Below, one piece after another: positions 35,843-43,875 of a stretch of 64,000 bases of DNA (the stretch's first letter is position 1; each line of letters opens with the position of its first letter). The translations under genes and the position numbers were made by a program. The notes under the pieces were generated by a model. The model saw only the letters and a program-made list of their open reading frames with translations. It had not been told where the DNA came from and did no database searches. The stretch lies in NCBI RefSeq assembly GCF_015594925.2, contig NZ_CP087590.1, forward strand, positions 2,046,001-2,110,000, read 5' to 3'. Source of the stretch: Vibrio sp. VB16 (lineage in GTDB: Bacteria; Pseudomonadota; Gammaproteobacteria; Enterobacterales; Vibrionaceae).

Positions 35843-36169
35843 ATGCTATCTATCTTTGACATCTATAAAATTGGCAACGGGTTTATTGCAACAGAAGATG
35901 AGCTTAATAATGAACCCCTTAGCCAAGATGATTCCGTTGAGTTCCCTTTTCAATCAGCCTAACAACTTCTTAATAAAGCGGACAACATTTGGCGAGTGAT
36001 GCTTCAGTGCGTATCAAAAGGACTCAATACTGAAGGTATTTTAGACAGCGGATTGAACGTTACACGCCGAGCACCTGCGTTGCTAAAAACATTGGAATCC
36101 AATCATGCACTGACTAGTGACCCGATTGGTGGATTGGCCGCTATTCATTTTGGCCCACCCTGTGAATAA
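35843..36169 (+). pseudogene. Decayed L-serine dehydratase (SdaA) remnant
   Basis: Translation from 35843 begins MLSIFDIYKIG, the SdaA N-terminus. It then jumps to GFIATEDELNNEPLSQDD and EFPFQSA, which correspond to a region about 150 residues further on in SdaA. It has an in-frame TAA at 35960, then continues as WRVMLQCVSKGLNTEGILDS and RRAPALLKTLESN with DPIGGLAAI, matching the next SdaA segment. It ends at 36169 without the Cys-rich iron-sulfur and C-terminal parts. So there is an internal deletion, a nonsense codon and a lost 3' half. The full enzyme is a [4Fe-4S] serine deaminase of about 455 aa. Confidence 0.8.
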
Positions 36170-36302
36170 TTAAAACTATGTTTATTTTATGCGTATAACC
36201 AATATCTACTGTAGCAGTCGTCACTCGTTCTTTTTCTCTTACATGCTCAAAATCGGGCCGTCTTGCTACGAATAGAAAAAGAGAGGAATCAAGTAATAGC
36301 CA

Positions 36303-36332
36303 CGGTTGGAATTACGCCATTAATTCCAACCG
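36303..36332. other. Perfect 12-bp hairpin over the stop codon of the VOC gene
   Basis: CGGTTGGAATTA (36303-36314) pairs with TAATTCCAACCG (36321-36332) around CGCCAT. The stop codon at 36312-36314 is inside the stem. No U-run follows on the minus strand, so Rho-independent termination is doubtful. Confidence 0.6.
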
Positions 36333-36701
36333 ATTGCCTTCTGGATCCAACACAACACTCACATAATAATCATTGTCCGTTCTACAGGGGCCATCTAATA
36401 ACTCATATCCATCGGACACGAGTTTCTCTGTTAGGTCGTTGACCTGTTTTTCGGAGCCTAATGAAAAAGCCAAATGGGCCAACCCGATAAACTGCGTATA
36501 CACGTCTGATATTGGAAGTTCTACCGAGTCCATTGCCATTAGTTCAATGCGAATACCATCTGGAAGCGTCAGAAAATAGGAAGCAAACCCAACATTTTTG
36601 TCCTCATATTTCTTATCGCACTTGGTGTCAAAAAAGTACTCGTAAAAATACCGCATTTTTTCCAAATCAAGGCACCAAATGGCTACGTGATCAATCTTCA
36701 T
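36312..36701 (-). CDS. VOC-superfamily (glyoxalase-like) protein
   Basis: A 129-aa metalloenzyme-type protein with two beta-alpha-beta-beta-beta modules. The start at 36701 (MKIDHVAIWCLDLEKMRYFYEYFF) keeps AAGGA at proper distance; Met at 36707 is alternative. Candidate metal ligands are the His in KIDHVAIW, Glu in RIELMAMD, His in GLAHLAFSL and the Glu in NRLELMA at the end. Relatives include lactoylglutathione lyase and fosfomycin-resistance-type enzymes; the length fits the general VOC group. It is on the same strand as the phosphoribosyltransferase and MFS genes upstream, with a 114-bp gap. Confidence 0.85.
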   Translation of the reverse strand: MKIDHVAIWCLDLEKMRYFYEYFFDTKCDKKYEDKNVGFASYFLTLPDGIRIELMAMDSVELPISDVYTQFIGLAHLAFSLGSEKQVNDLTEKLVSDGYELLDGPCRTDNDYYVSVVLDPEGNRLELMA

Positions 36702-36815
36702 TTTCATTATCCTTCTCATCTTCCCATTTAAAAAGCCTCAAAAGCGACGACATAAACAGATGGGCTTCAAGTTCAATTCTATTTTTAACGATATTTTGTA
36801 AGGTGTTATGCTTGT

Positions 36816-37340
36816 TTACTTAACGAGTTTTGACACATATGGAAGGTTCCTCAGTCGATCTTTCCACGGTAAGCCGTACCCAACCAATAGGTCATCATTC
36901 TGCATCTCATAGGCATAATATTGTTCTACCGGAATGTTCACGCGACCAGGTTTGACAAACAGAGTCGCGATTAACAGTGAGTTCAACTCAAACTGGTCAT
37001 TAAGGTAATGCGCTATTCGCTTCATTGTTCCACCAGATTCAATCGCGTCGTCGACAAGAATGACGTTTCTTCCATTCAGTTCAATGTTTTGGTGAAACAC
37101 AATCTCAGAATCGTTGTTTCTATCCCCCGGAGTATGGGGGCAAGAGATATAGTCCATACGGATATCAAAGGTTAATTCTCTCACCAGATCCGCCGTAAAA
37201 AGTATACCACCCGGTACAACGGTGATAACAACCGCGCATTGCCCCTCAAACTTTTTATTGAGCCTTTGTGCTACCTGAGTAACGCCGTTTTTAATCTGAG
37301 TGGTATCGAGAACCATCTCGCCTACGTGTGCATTATTCAT
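36816..37340 (-). CDS. Purine-type phosphoribosyltransferase
   Basis: A 174-aa type-I PRTase. The PRPP-binding motif is VILVDDAIESGGTMKRIA, with Asp-Asp and the Ser/Gly-Gly-Thr loop near residues 96-110, and the PPi loop VVPGGILFTADLVRE is in the N-terminal part. Size and order fit hypoxanthine/guanine PRTases. AAGGATAACA precedes the ATG. It lies 8 bp after the MFS gene, so the two are co-transcribed, suggesting import of a nucleobase or nucleoside and its salvage. The VOC gene follows. Confidence 0.85.
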   Translation of the reverse strand: MNNAHVGEMVLDTTQIKNGVTQVAQRLNKKFEGQCAVVITVVPGGILFTADLVRELTFDIRMDYISCPHTPGDRNNDSEIVFHQNIELNGRNVILVDDAIESGGTMKRIAHYLNDQFELNSLLIATLFVKPGRVNIPVEQYYAYEMQNDDLLVGYGLPWKDRLRNLPYVSKLVK

Positions 37341-37348
37341 TGTTATCC

Positions 37349-38524
37349 TTACCCTATTCTTATTTCTTGTTTTGATTCGTGTACATCATTACTCTTCAAT
37401 AAATGAGACGTTAGCAGCGTATAAATAGGAAGAGACACCAACAGATAAAGGGCACTTTTTAATGACGTTTGATGAGCGATTAAACCAATAATTACGGGCC
37501 CGCATAACATACCTCCGTAAGCGAAGGTCGCAACAAATGCGATTGCTGTACCCGATTTTTCAGGGCTGACTGAAGCGGCTTTAGAAAAAACCAATGGCAC
37601 GATGACTGAATAGCCTATACCCAAAAATGCAAAACCAATCAGGGCAAAAAGCGGGGAATCGACCACGATAATTAGCATTGCACCTAATAAACTAAATAGT
37701 GAACAGCCCCTCACGGTATTGACCACGCCAACTTTCTCGATGACAAGATGACCACTCAGTCTCGAAAGCACCATCAACATTGAGAAGGTTGCATACGCCC
37801 AGCCGGTAAAACTCATGTCAGCACCGAACTCTTGTCGCATAATTACTGCGCTCCAATCCGCGATGGCGCCTTCACCAAGTGCGCAACAAAAAGCAATGAG
37901 ACCGACAGCAGAAAGGAAAATGAAAGGCAGTTTTACCGTGCCTTGTTGATTCATTGAGTCTCGTTGAGGCTGCGTAATAACTGATGGTTTACCAAGTAAT
38001 ACAAATAAAGGAATGAAGAACAAACTCACGACAACAAAGTGAACCAGAGTGTCAATTTCCGCCCAAACAAAGAAGACGGAACTCGCCGCCCCTAACCCTG
38101 CACCCAAGCTGAACATCGCGTGAAAAAAAGGCATGAGTTTTTTGTTCGACATTGATTCGGTTTTTGCCGCCCAGCTATTCATAGCAACGTCCATTGCACC
38201 ATGCAAAAAACCGAAGAAGAAAAGAGAGATCGTTAATGATTGAAGGCTAGAGCTCAGTGCCAGACCGACAAATGGGATTGGGTATAGCAGGTAGATACAT
38301 TTTGATAGGGACTGTACACCGAGTTTATCGGTCAAACGACCCGCTAATGGAAACGAGACCACCGCACCAAAAGCGAGAACAAGTAATAACATCGACAATG
38401 TTTTTTCATCCAGTTCGAAAGCCTGTTTAAAAAAAGGGATCTTAGCTGCCCATGTTCCAAACAGACACCCGTTAAATATAAACAACAGGGATACGGCGTA
38501 TGAATTTGTTCTTACAGGAGACAT
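37349..38524 (-). CDS. MFS transporter, FucP/YbjJ-like
   Basis: A 391-aa twelve-helix MFS protein. The start is the ATG at 38524 (MSPVRTNSYAVSLLF); the longer frame begins TTG. Loop 2-3 (FPLAGRLTDKLGVQSLSK) carries the MFS motif. The N-terminus, FIFNGCLFGTWAAKIPFFKQAF, matches the YbjJ-type group of putative transporters with unknown ligands. It is transcribed with a purine PRTase and is divergent from a LysR gene, which may regulate it in response to the transported compound. Confidence 0.83.
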   Translation of the reverse strand: MSPVRTNSYAVSLLFIFNGCLFGTWAAKIPFFKQAFELDEKTLSMLLLVLAFGAVVSFPLAGRLTDKLGVQSLSKCIYLLYPIPFVGLALSSSLQSLTISLFFFGFLHGAMDVAMNSWAAKTESMSNKKLMPFFHAMFSLGAGLGAASSVFFVWAEIDTLVHFVVVSLFFIPLFVLLGKPSVITQPQRDSMNQQGTVKLPFIFLSAVGLIAFCCALGEGAIADWSAVIMRQEFGADMSFTGWAYATFSMLMVLSRLSGHLVIEKVGVVNTVRGCSLFSLLGAMLIIVVDSPLFALIGFAFLGIGYSVIVPLVFSKAASVSPEKSGTAIAFVATFAYGGMLCGPVIIGLIAHQTSLKSALYLLVSLPIYTLLTSHLLKSNDVHESKQEIRIG

Positions 38525-38585
38525 CAGCAATCCAGATTGACTTTCGATAGATTATATATTGCCTTATTTGGGCTATATAAATAAA

Positions 38586-38600
38586 ATAGATTAATTCTAT
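38586..38600. promoter_or_regulatory. Candidate LysR box between the MFS and LysR genes
   Basis: ATAGA-TTAAT-TCTAT, an inverted repeat containing a T-N11-A pattern, lies 20 bp upstream of the LysR start at 38620. AT-rich surroundings reduce certainty. Confidence 0.4.
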
Positions 38601-38619
38601 CTATATATCGAATTTTTCA

Positions 38620-39501
38620 ATGCTTAGACATCTCGCTAACCATCTACCCTATTTTTCTTCCGTCGCGAAGCACCTTAGTTTTTCCAATGCTGCGATAGAA
38701 TTAGCCGTGTCTCAATCGTCTATAAGTTATCAGATCAAGTGTTTAGAGGAGAAACTCGGATTTAAGCTCTTCATTCGAGGTCAGGGAAGCAAGGTAGAGC
38801 TGACCTCTAAGGGCGATAAACTCTTTCAAGAATACGTTGTTCTAGAGCGGAATTTTAATCAGGTGGTCTCAGACACCAAGCTAAATAAAAATCGAACCAA
38901 GTTAGAGATGACAGCACCTGTGGATTTAGGTGTGAAGCTGCTTACGCCCACGCTGTCTCAACTTGAAATGGATAAATTGATCATCAACCTAGATCTTACC
39001 GACAGCGTGGTAGACTTTAAGAAGAGTAAGTTCGACTTCGCCATCAGAATTAATACTGACGAAAGCGGTTTGGAGTATTTACCTCTGATGGAAGCGAAAA
39101 ACCTCTTGTTATGTAGTAAGCGGTACGCGCTAGAAAATCAGCTTTCACAGTTTGACCAAATCAACGAACACCACCGTTTGATAGTGAGGAATTCGGAAAA
39201 AAGTAACACGTGGGAAAAGCTCTTTCTACAACATGGTAGAAGCTATCATAAGCATAAGAATATGCAGGTAATCAACAACAGTTTTGCCATCTATCAAGCG
39301 ATCATTGCGGATACTGGTGTTGGTATTCTGCCAGAATATTTCGTTGACCAAACCAACTACCAAGACCTATACGTCTTCAAAGAAAATCTGAACGAAACGC
39401 CCTTTTATTTGGCCTATCAACCTTCATATGTCGCCAAGAAGTGGGCTTTATTAATTAAAGAAAACATTATCAAGGCGTTAGAGCAACAACACGTAGCTTA
39501 G
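38620..39501 (+). CDS. LysR-family regulator
   Basis: A 293-aa LysR protein. The N-terminal HTH (LSFSNAAIELAVSQSSISYQIKCLEEKLGF) resembles the GcvA/AmpR-like subgroup, and the C-terminal effector domain is complete though poor in Gly-rich turns. It is divergent from the MFS/PRTase/VOC unit, the classical arrangement for LysR control. A T-N11-A inverted repeat lies just upstream. Confidence 0.88.
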   Translation: MLRHLANHLPYFSSVAKHLSFSNAAIELAVSQSSISYQIKCLEEKLGFKLFIRGQGSKVELTSKGDKLFQEYVVLERNFNQVVSDTKLNKNRTKLEMTAPVDLGVKLLTPTLSQLEMDKLIINLDLTDSVVDFKKSKFDFAIRINTDESGLEYLPLMEAKNLLLCSKRYALENQLSQFDQINEHHRLIVRNSEKSNTWEKLFLQHGRSYHKHKNMQVINNSFAIYQAIIADTGVGILPEYFVDQTNYQDLYVFKENLNETPFYLAYQPSYVAKKWALLIKENIIKALEQQHVA

Positions 39502-39654
39502 GTTTGATATGCGTGATCCCTTGTTTTCTAATACCTGATATTATATTTCTGATGTCATATTTTGCATGACACTATGTTGCAAAATTCGCTCTGTGCAAAA
39601 CTATTCACTACGCTATAGTCTTTGCCACGAGCACTACATCACTTAATAAGACTT

Positions 39655-40581
39655 ATGAATCATATAAAAACCACTATCGCTATCACATCCATGGCATTGA
39701 CCCTTTCAGCCCCGACTTTTGCTGAAGAGCAGCTTTCAATGAAAGATGCCGCTAAAAAATCTGCGAATCCCGTTTCTGATGTATGGATGATGATTACGCA
39801 AAACGACTATACCTTTCTTGAAAAAGAAGATGGTCACCATGAGATGCAAAATCGACTCAGTTTCCAACCTGTCATGCCTGTCCCTATTATGGATGGTGAA
39901 TGGAACCTAGTGAACCGTTTGGTTGCCAATCACTACAGTTCACCCGGTGATCGAACATCTAGCTCGATGAATGCCGATGACTTGTTCTTTAATGATAGAA
40001 CCACGGGCATGGGCGACACCGTATTCTTCTCACTTGCTGCGCCTAACCGCGATGATGGCTGGATTTGGGGTGTTGGCCCAACGGTTATCATGCCAACGGG
40101 TACCGATGGTTTAACTCAAGATAAGTGGCAGGTAGGTCCGGCAGCATTGGTGGCTCGTCTCGGTAAAGATATTGGTAACCCGACGAGTATAGACAGCTGG
40201 AACGTTGGGTTTTTAGCCCAGCATTGGTGGGACGTGAGCGGTAGCGATGATGTTGTAGAGTCTACAAGCCAATCTGATATCCAGTACTTTGTTAACTACC
40301 GTATGAATAACACGTCATTGATTGGTATGACACCTAACATCCAGATTGACTGGGAAAGAGAAGGCTCTGATAGATTCACTGTCCCGGTTGGCCTCGGTTA
40401 CATTGGCATGTTCAAGGTAGGGCAAATGCCGGTTCGTTGGGGTGTTGAGCTTCAATATTATGTAATAAAACCCGATGCGGACAGTGACGACCAGTTTGGC
40501 CAATCCGGTTATACACCTTATACACCAGATTGGAACTTCAAGGTCTTCTTCGCACCAATCGCCATGAACCCATTCAAGTAA
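39655..40581 (+). CDS. Outer-membrane beta-barrel protein, neuromedin-U/MetA-like
   Basis: A 308-aa secreted protein with a Sec signal (MNHIKTTIAITSMALTLSAPTFA cleaved after TFA), start at 39655 rather than the TTG at 39622. The mature part alternates polar and hydrophobic residues in strands such as DGWIWGVGPTVIMPTGTDG and SWNVGFLAQHWWDVSG and ends in an aromatic strand. The layout matches proteins annotated as neuromedin U or as the MetA-pathway phenol-degradation-like family, thought to be outer-membrane channels. It stands alone; the LysR gene before it is 153 bp away. It ends at a strong bidirectional terminator. Confidence 0.75.
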   Translation: MNHIKTTIAITSMALTLSAPTFAEEQLSMKDAAKKSANPVSDVWMMITQNDYTFLEKEDGHHEMQNRLSFQPVMPVPIMDGEWNLVNRLVANHYSSPGDRTSSSMNADDLFFNDRTTGMGDTVFFSLAAPNRDDGWIWGVGPTVIMPTGTDGLTQDKWQVGPAALVARLGKDIGNPTSIDSWNVGFLAQHWWDVSGSDDVVESTSQSDIQYFVNYRMNNTSLIGMTPNIQIDWEREGSDRFTVPVGLGYIGMFKVGQMPVRWGVELQYYVIKPDADSDDQFGQSGYTPYTPDWNFKVFFAPIAMNPFK

Positions 40582-40597
40582 TTTCTGGTAAAAAGAC

Positions 40598-40633
40598 AAA
40601 AATGGCCACTATTAGGTGATAGTGGCCATTTTT
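40598..40633. terminator. Strong bidirectional terminator
   Basis: AAAAATGGCCACTAT (40598-40612) pairs perfectly with ATAGTGGCCATTTTT (40619-40633) around TAGGTG. It serves both the barrel gene on plus and the DUF805 gene on minus, whose stop codon is at 40635. Confidence 0.92.
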
Positions 40634-40634
40634 A

Positions 40635-40973
40635 TTACTTCGGGCTAGACCCGTATTGATTACTACCTTGAGTTCCTTCTGTCGCTGCGAAATATATCAG
40701 TACCAGCACACCAACAACCGGAATGAGCACCAACAATAACCACCAACCTGATTTATCAACATCATGTAATCTTCTTACCCCTACAGCCAAGGAAGGGACA
40801 AATACGGCTAGGCTATAAATTAGCCCTAGGAATACCGTACCTAGTACGCCATCTACCACCTGAAATGCGATGCTAATGAGTATATTGACTAGAAAGAACA
40901 TCCAATATTCTTTGCGTCTCGCTCTTCCCTCAAAAACGGCATAATTTTTTAAGACCGACAGATACCAGTTCAT
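40635..40973 (-). CDS. DUF805 small membrane protein
   Basis: A 112-aa inner-membrane protein with three to four helices. The DUF805 signature is clear: WYLSVLKNYAVFEGRARRKEYWMF at the N-terminus and VRRLHDVDKSGWWLLLVLIPVVG later. Function of the family is unknown; it is common as a single gene in gammaproteobacteria. It shares the terminator at 40598 and has no operon partners. Confidence 0.9.
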   Translation of the reverse strand: MNWYLSVLKNYAVFEGRARRKEYWMFFLVNILISIAFQVVDGVLGTVFLGLIYSLAVFVPSLAVGVRRLHDVDKSGWWLLLVLIPVVGVLVLIYFAATEGTQGSNQYGSSPK

Positions 40974-41129
40974 TCTATTCTCCTAACCAATTTATAATTA
41001 TTGAAGCGACGACTACCGTTGCAATCCTGTTCTATTTGATCTCTATAATCAATAGCACATCTCAAAAATTATACCAGCTAGTATTTCAATAAATTACAGC
41101 CAGTTGATAGGGTTACAAGGCTTAATTAA

Positions 41130-41723
41130 TCACATCCCGTAGCGAAATGGTTTGCCAGCATCAAGCATCGATTTATGAACCGGCTGTAGAGCCTGAGCGT
41201 ACGCCGCAAGCAAACCGATGGTATATTGGCTTCGTTCTGCTATATGCTCATTTTTACAGATAAATTCCTTATCCAATAACGTTTCTATATCACGAAAAAT
41301 TAAGTGATCTGGAAGCAGACAAACGTGATTGTTTTTGCTCGCGGTCATTCTCAGTTCACTGATCGGGTAGACCCCGTTGACGCTTGCGGAAACACTGACC
41401 GCAAGTGCCGGCTTATGGGCCAGTTCATTGTCTGTGGTTAGTAAAAGAAAGTTTTTCAATGCCGGTGTCGCCATTCCATGCCACTCTGGTGTGATAAACA
41501 CAAAGGCGTCTGACGACTCAAGCTCTTTCGCCATTTCACGCCACGGTGCCCATTCATCAGTACCGCCCCACACACCTTCATTCCAAAATGGCAGGTTCTG
41601 TTCATGCAGATCAAACACCTTGATCTGGTCGAAATGAGGTTGAGCAACAGAACTTAAATAGTGTGCCACGTTAAGACTTTGTGATTGAGCGCGTTGGCTT
41701 CCCGCAATGATGGTCAGTTTCAT
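41130..41723 (-). CDS. NADPH-dependent FMN reductase / flavodoxin-like protein
   Basis: A 197-aa flavodoxin-fold protein. The FMN phosphate loop is IIAGSQRAQSQSLNVAHYL near the N-terminus and the second flavin contact is FVFITPEWHGMATPALKNFLLL, typical of ChrR/ArsH-type NADPH:FMN or quinone reductases. The ATG overlaps the EamA stop codon as ATGA (41720-41723), so the two are translated together. The MarR gene at 42823 is divergent and may control them. Possible role: quinone or nitro-compound reduction. Confidence 0.88.
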   Translation of the reverse strand: MKLTIIAGSQRAQSQSLNVAHYLSSVAQPHFDQIKVFDLHEQNLPFWNEGVWGGTDEWAPWREMAKELESSDAFVFITPEWHGMATPALKNFLLLTTDNELAHKPALAVSVSASVNGVYPISELRMTASKNNHVCLLPDHLIFRDIETLLDKEFICKNEHIAERSQYTIGLLAAYAQALQPVHKSMLDAGKPFRYGM

Positions 41724-42697
41724 GATGATTCCTTTTGAGCGTTATTTATTGTCGTGGTTTGGTTATTCGTAATTGGTCTATTGATAGTAATAGGGTGATT
41801 GTTAGTAATAAGATGATTGTTAGTAATAGGATGATTGATAGCGGCCCTTGGAGCCGCTAACCAAATAGAGATTAAAATGCCGACAGCACCTAGCAACTGT
41901 AACGATGTTAATGACTGTTCCAGAACAACGTAGCCAAGAACGACCGCTGAAACGCTGCTTAAAAAGCCGAGAAAAGAGACCGTAATAGTGGGCAACTTGT
42001 CTATTCCGTAAAACCATAACGAATAGGCCAGCATTGCCCCTATAACACTTAAATAGCCATAACCGAGTACATTATTCAGGCTGATTTCGTTCGGTGGCCC
42101 TTCCAGCCAGATCGCCATAGGTAGCAACATCAACCCACCAAATAGCAACTGCCATCCAGTGAAATTTAATAGCGACATTCCATCCGGCCTGCCCCAGCGT
42201 TTCGTCATCACCACTCCAGAGGCCATGCTAACTGTGCCCAAAAGTCCCATCACTATCCCACTTGCGCTTAACTCTGCTTGATTATTAAGAACCAATAGAA
42301 CGACGCTAACGATGGCGACTAGGCTCGCGAGAGCTTGCTTAAGGCTTAATGCGTTATTAAGCAAAACGTAACTCAGTGCCATAACTATGATTGGTTGGAC
42401 CGACATCACTAAAGCTGCCATTCCACCCGGCAGATAAGTAGCGGCAAAAAATAAGCAGTAAAAGAAAAAGCCGATATTAAGAAAGCCAAGAACGATGAGT
42501 CGCCCCCACCATTGTCCTGTAGGTAACATTCGGGTTAGCAGCACTAGCACCAAACCCGCAGGTAGGGCTCTTAATGTTGAAGCGACAAGCGGGCTATTCT
42601 CCGGCAGCAACTCGGTAGTTACAATATAGGTGCTTCCCCAAATGATGGGTGCAATCGCTGTAAGCGCCATCGTCCCTAACAATTGAATCCTTTTCAT
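41720..42697 (-). CDS. EamA-family permease with repetitive Asn/Thr-rich tail
   Basis: A 325-aa ten-helix DMT exporter (first helices MALTAIAPIIWGSTYIVTTELLP, last around IGILISIWLAAP). After about residue 287 comes a polar tail made of near-repeats such as NHPITNNH, not seen in ordinary EamA proteins of about 295 aa. The tail is encoded by short DNA repeats (41757-41836) and probably arose by local duplication. It overlaps the FMN reductase start and shares the divergent region with the MarR regulator. Efflux of a toxic compound reduced by its partner is a sensible guess. Confidence 0.85.
   Translation of the reverse strand: MKRIQLLGTMALTAIAPIIWGSTYIVTTELLPENSPLVASTLRALPAGLVLVLLTRMLPTGQWWGRLIVLGFLNIGFFFYCLFFAATYLPGGMAALVMSVQPIIVMALSYVLLNNALSLKQALASLVAIVSVVLLVLNNQAELSASGIVMGLLGTVSMASGVVMTKRWGRPDGMSLLNFTGWQLLFGGLMLLPMAIWLEGPPNEISLNNVLGYGYLSVIGAMLAYSLWFYGIDKLPTITVSFLGFLSSVSAVVLGYVVLEQSLTSLQLLGAVGILISIWLAAPRAAINHPITNNHLITNNHPITINRPITNNQTTTINNAQKESS
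41757..41836. repeat. Short degenerate tandem repeats in the EamA tail
   Basis: Units of 21 bp related to GTGATTGTTAGTAATAAGAT recur about four times with drift (for example starting near 41803 and 41824). They encode the NHPITNN-type tail of the permease and remain in frame. Confidence 0.7.
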
Positions 42698-42720
42698 ACT
42701 CTTTCCTCGGTAGATAATCT

Positions 42721-42758
42721 TTATAGAAAGTGTCTTTAGTAAAAGATACTTTCTATAA
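42721..42758. promoter_or_regulatory. 38-bp near-perfect palindrome, MarR operator
   Basis: The 17-bp left arm (TTATAGAAAGTGTCTTT) and right arm (AAAGATACTTTCTATAA) pair with a single mismatch around AGTA. A further half-site, AAGTATCTTT, lies at 42785. The palindrome lies between the divergent EamA and MarR genes, covering likely promoter positions for both. Confidence 0.82.
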
Positions 42759-42822
42759 AGTAATAGATATTTTTCTTTTATTCAAGTATCTTTTTGAAAA
42801 GTTATTTTATCAGGAGTTATTT

Positions 42823-43305
42823 ATGCAGGATCAAGTTGACCACATTTTGCAACAATGGCGCGACGCTAAACCGGATCTAGATTGCTCTTCAATGGGGATT
42901 GTTGGTCGTTTACGTCGAGTAAACAGGTGCTGGAAGCAACAGTTGGACGACGTCTTCGAGCAGAAAAAAATGACAAGCATCGAATTTGATATTCTTGCAA
43001 CGCTGCGTCGCAACCAGATACCACTTACCCCGACCGAGCTTTATCAAACATTGATGATATCGTCCGGAGCCATGAGCACTCGTATTGAAATACTGGTTCA
43101 GCGTGGCTTGATAGAAAGAATCGCCAGTGAGAAAGATCGCCGAAGCTGCAAAGTAAAACTGACGGCTCAAGGCGTGACCGAACTTGATATCGCTTTGGAA
43201 GCGCATCTCGCGAATATGGGTGGGATGATTGACGTTCTTGATAGCGATGAACAAAAACAGCTCGCTGGATTATTAAAAAAAGTATTACTGCATAAGGTCT
43301 GTTGA
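42823..43305 (+). CDS. MarR-family transcriptional regulator
   Basis: A 160-aa winged-helix repressor. The start is the ATG at 42823 after CAGGAG; the longer frame to 42730 runs through the operator. The HTH is LTPTELYQTLMISSGAMSTRIEILVQRGLIERI, followed by the wing SEKDRRSCKVKLTAQG with the conserved D-R-R. It is divergent from the EamA/FMN-reductase pair, with a 38-bp palindrome between them. It resembles the subgroup that senses phenolic or quinone compounds. Confidence 0.9.
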   Translation: MQDQVDHILQQWRDAKPDLDCSSMGIVGRLRRVNRCWKQQLDDVFEQKKMTSIEFDILATLRRNQIPLTPTELYQTLMISSGAMSTRIEILVQRGLIERIASEKDRRSCKVKLTAQGVTELDIALEAHLANMGGMIDVLDSDEQKQLAGLLKKVLLHKVC

Positions 43306-43351
43306 CCTTTAGCCGAACTTTATTACCAAACCTGTACTTTTAAGGAGCATC

Positions 43352-43798
43352 ATTATCATATTAGAATTAATTGCGGTTGTGGCTACAGGCCTTTTAGCGG
43401 GTGGATTATTAACCGAAGCTCGCATACTCGTACCTTATTGGCGACAAATGCCGACAGAAGATTTTTTGAAACTTCACCATACAATGGCACCGAGCCTCTA
43501 CCGCTACTTTGCTCCATTAACGGTGATGGGAACCATTTCCCCTATCCTTGCATGCATTTTTGTATCAGCCCCAAACAGGGTCGTTGAGTCTGCGTGGCTC
43601 ATTAGTGCAGTGAGTGCATTACTATTATTAGGCTTTTATCTGTTCTTTTTTCGCAGTGCCAATAACACATTCTCGAAGACAACCGATGTCGAGGTTGCAA
43701 AACCTATATTAGAAAAATGGGCATCTATGCACACCATTAGAACGTGGATTGCATGCGTCAGTTTTTTATCAGCGATACTTGCCAGCATTATGGCTTAA
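43352..43798 (+). CDS. DUF1772-like small membrane protein with probable non-AUG start
   Basis: A four-helix inner-membrane protein (about 148 aa) resembling the DUF1772/anthrone-oxygenase-like family: LIAVVATGLLAGGLLTEA as helix 1, then PSLYRYFAPLTVMG, LISAVSALLLLGFYLFFF and a final helix. No ATG, GTG or TTG gives the full first helix; GTG at 43379 would remove its first third. AAGGAG at 43342-43347 is well placed for the in-frame ATT at 43352, or ATC/ATA just after. The frame is open with no stop back to the Shine-Dalgarno. It follows the MarR gene by 46 bp and is probably in the same transcript. Confidence 0.65.
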   Translation: MIILELIAVVATGLLAGGLLTEARILVPYWRQMPTEDFLKLHHTMAPSLYRYFAPLTVMGTISPILACIFVSAPNRVVESAWLISAVSALLLLGFYLFFFRSANNTFSKTTDVEVAKPILEKWASMHTIRTWIACVSFLSAILASIMA

Positions 43799-43875
43799 GG
43801 CAGCGTATTTAGATATTTGCCCTTTTTAACTAGACCTTCTCGTAAGATGCCTTGACTGAACACTTGTTATGTTAT

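Noticed and set aside
36303..36332. Rho-independent terminator of the VOC gene
   Set aside because: Perfect stem, but no U-run follows on the minus strand and the stop codon lies within it.
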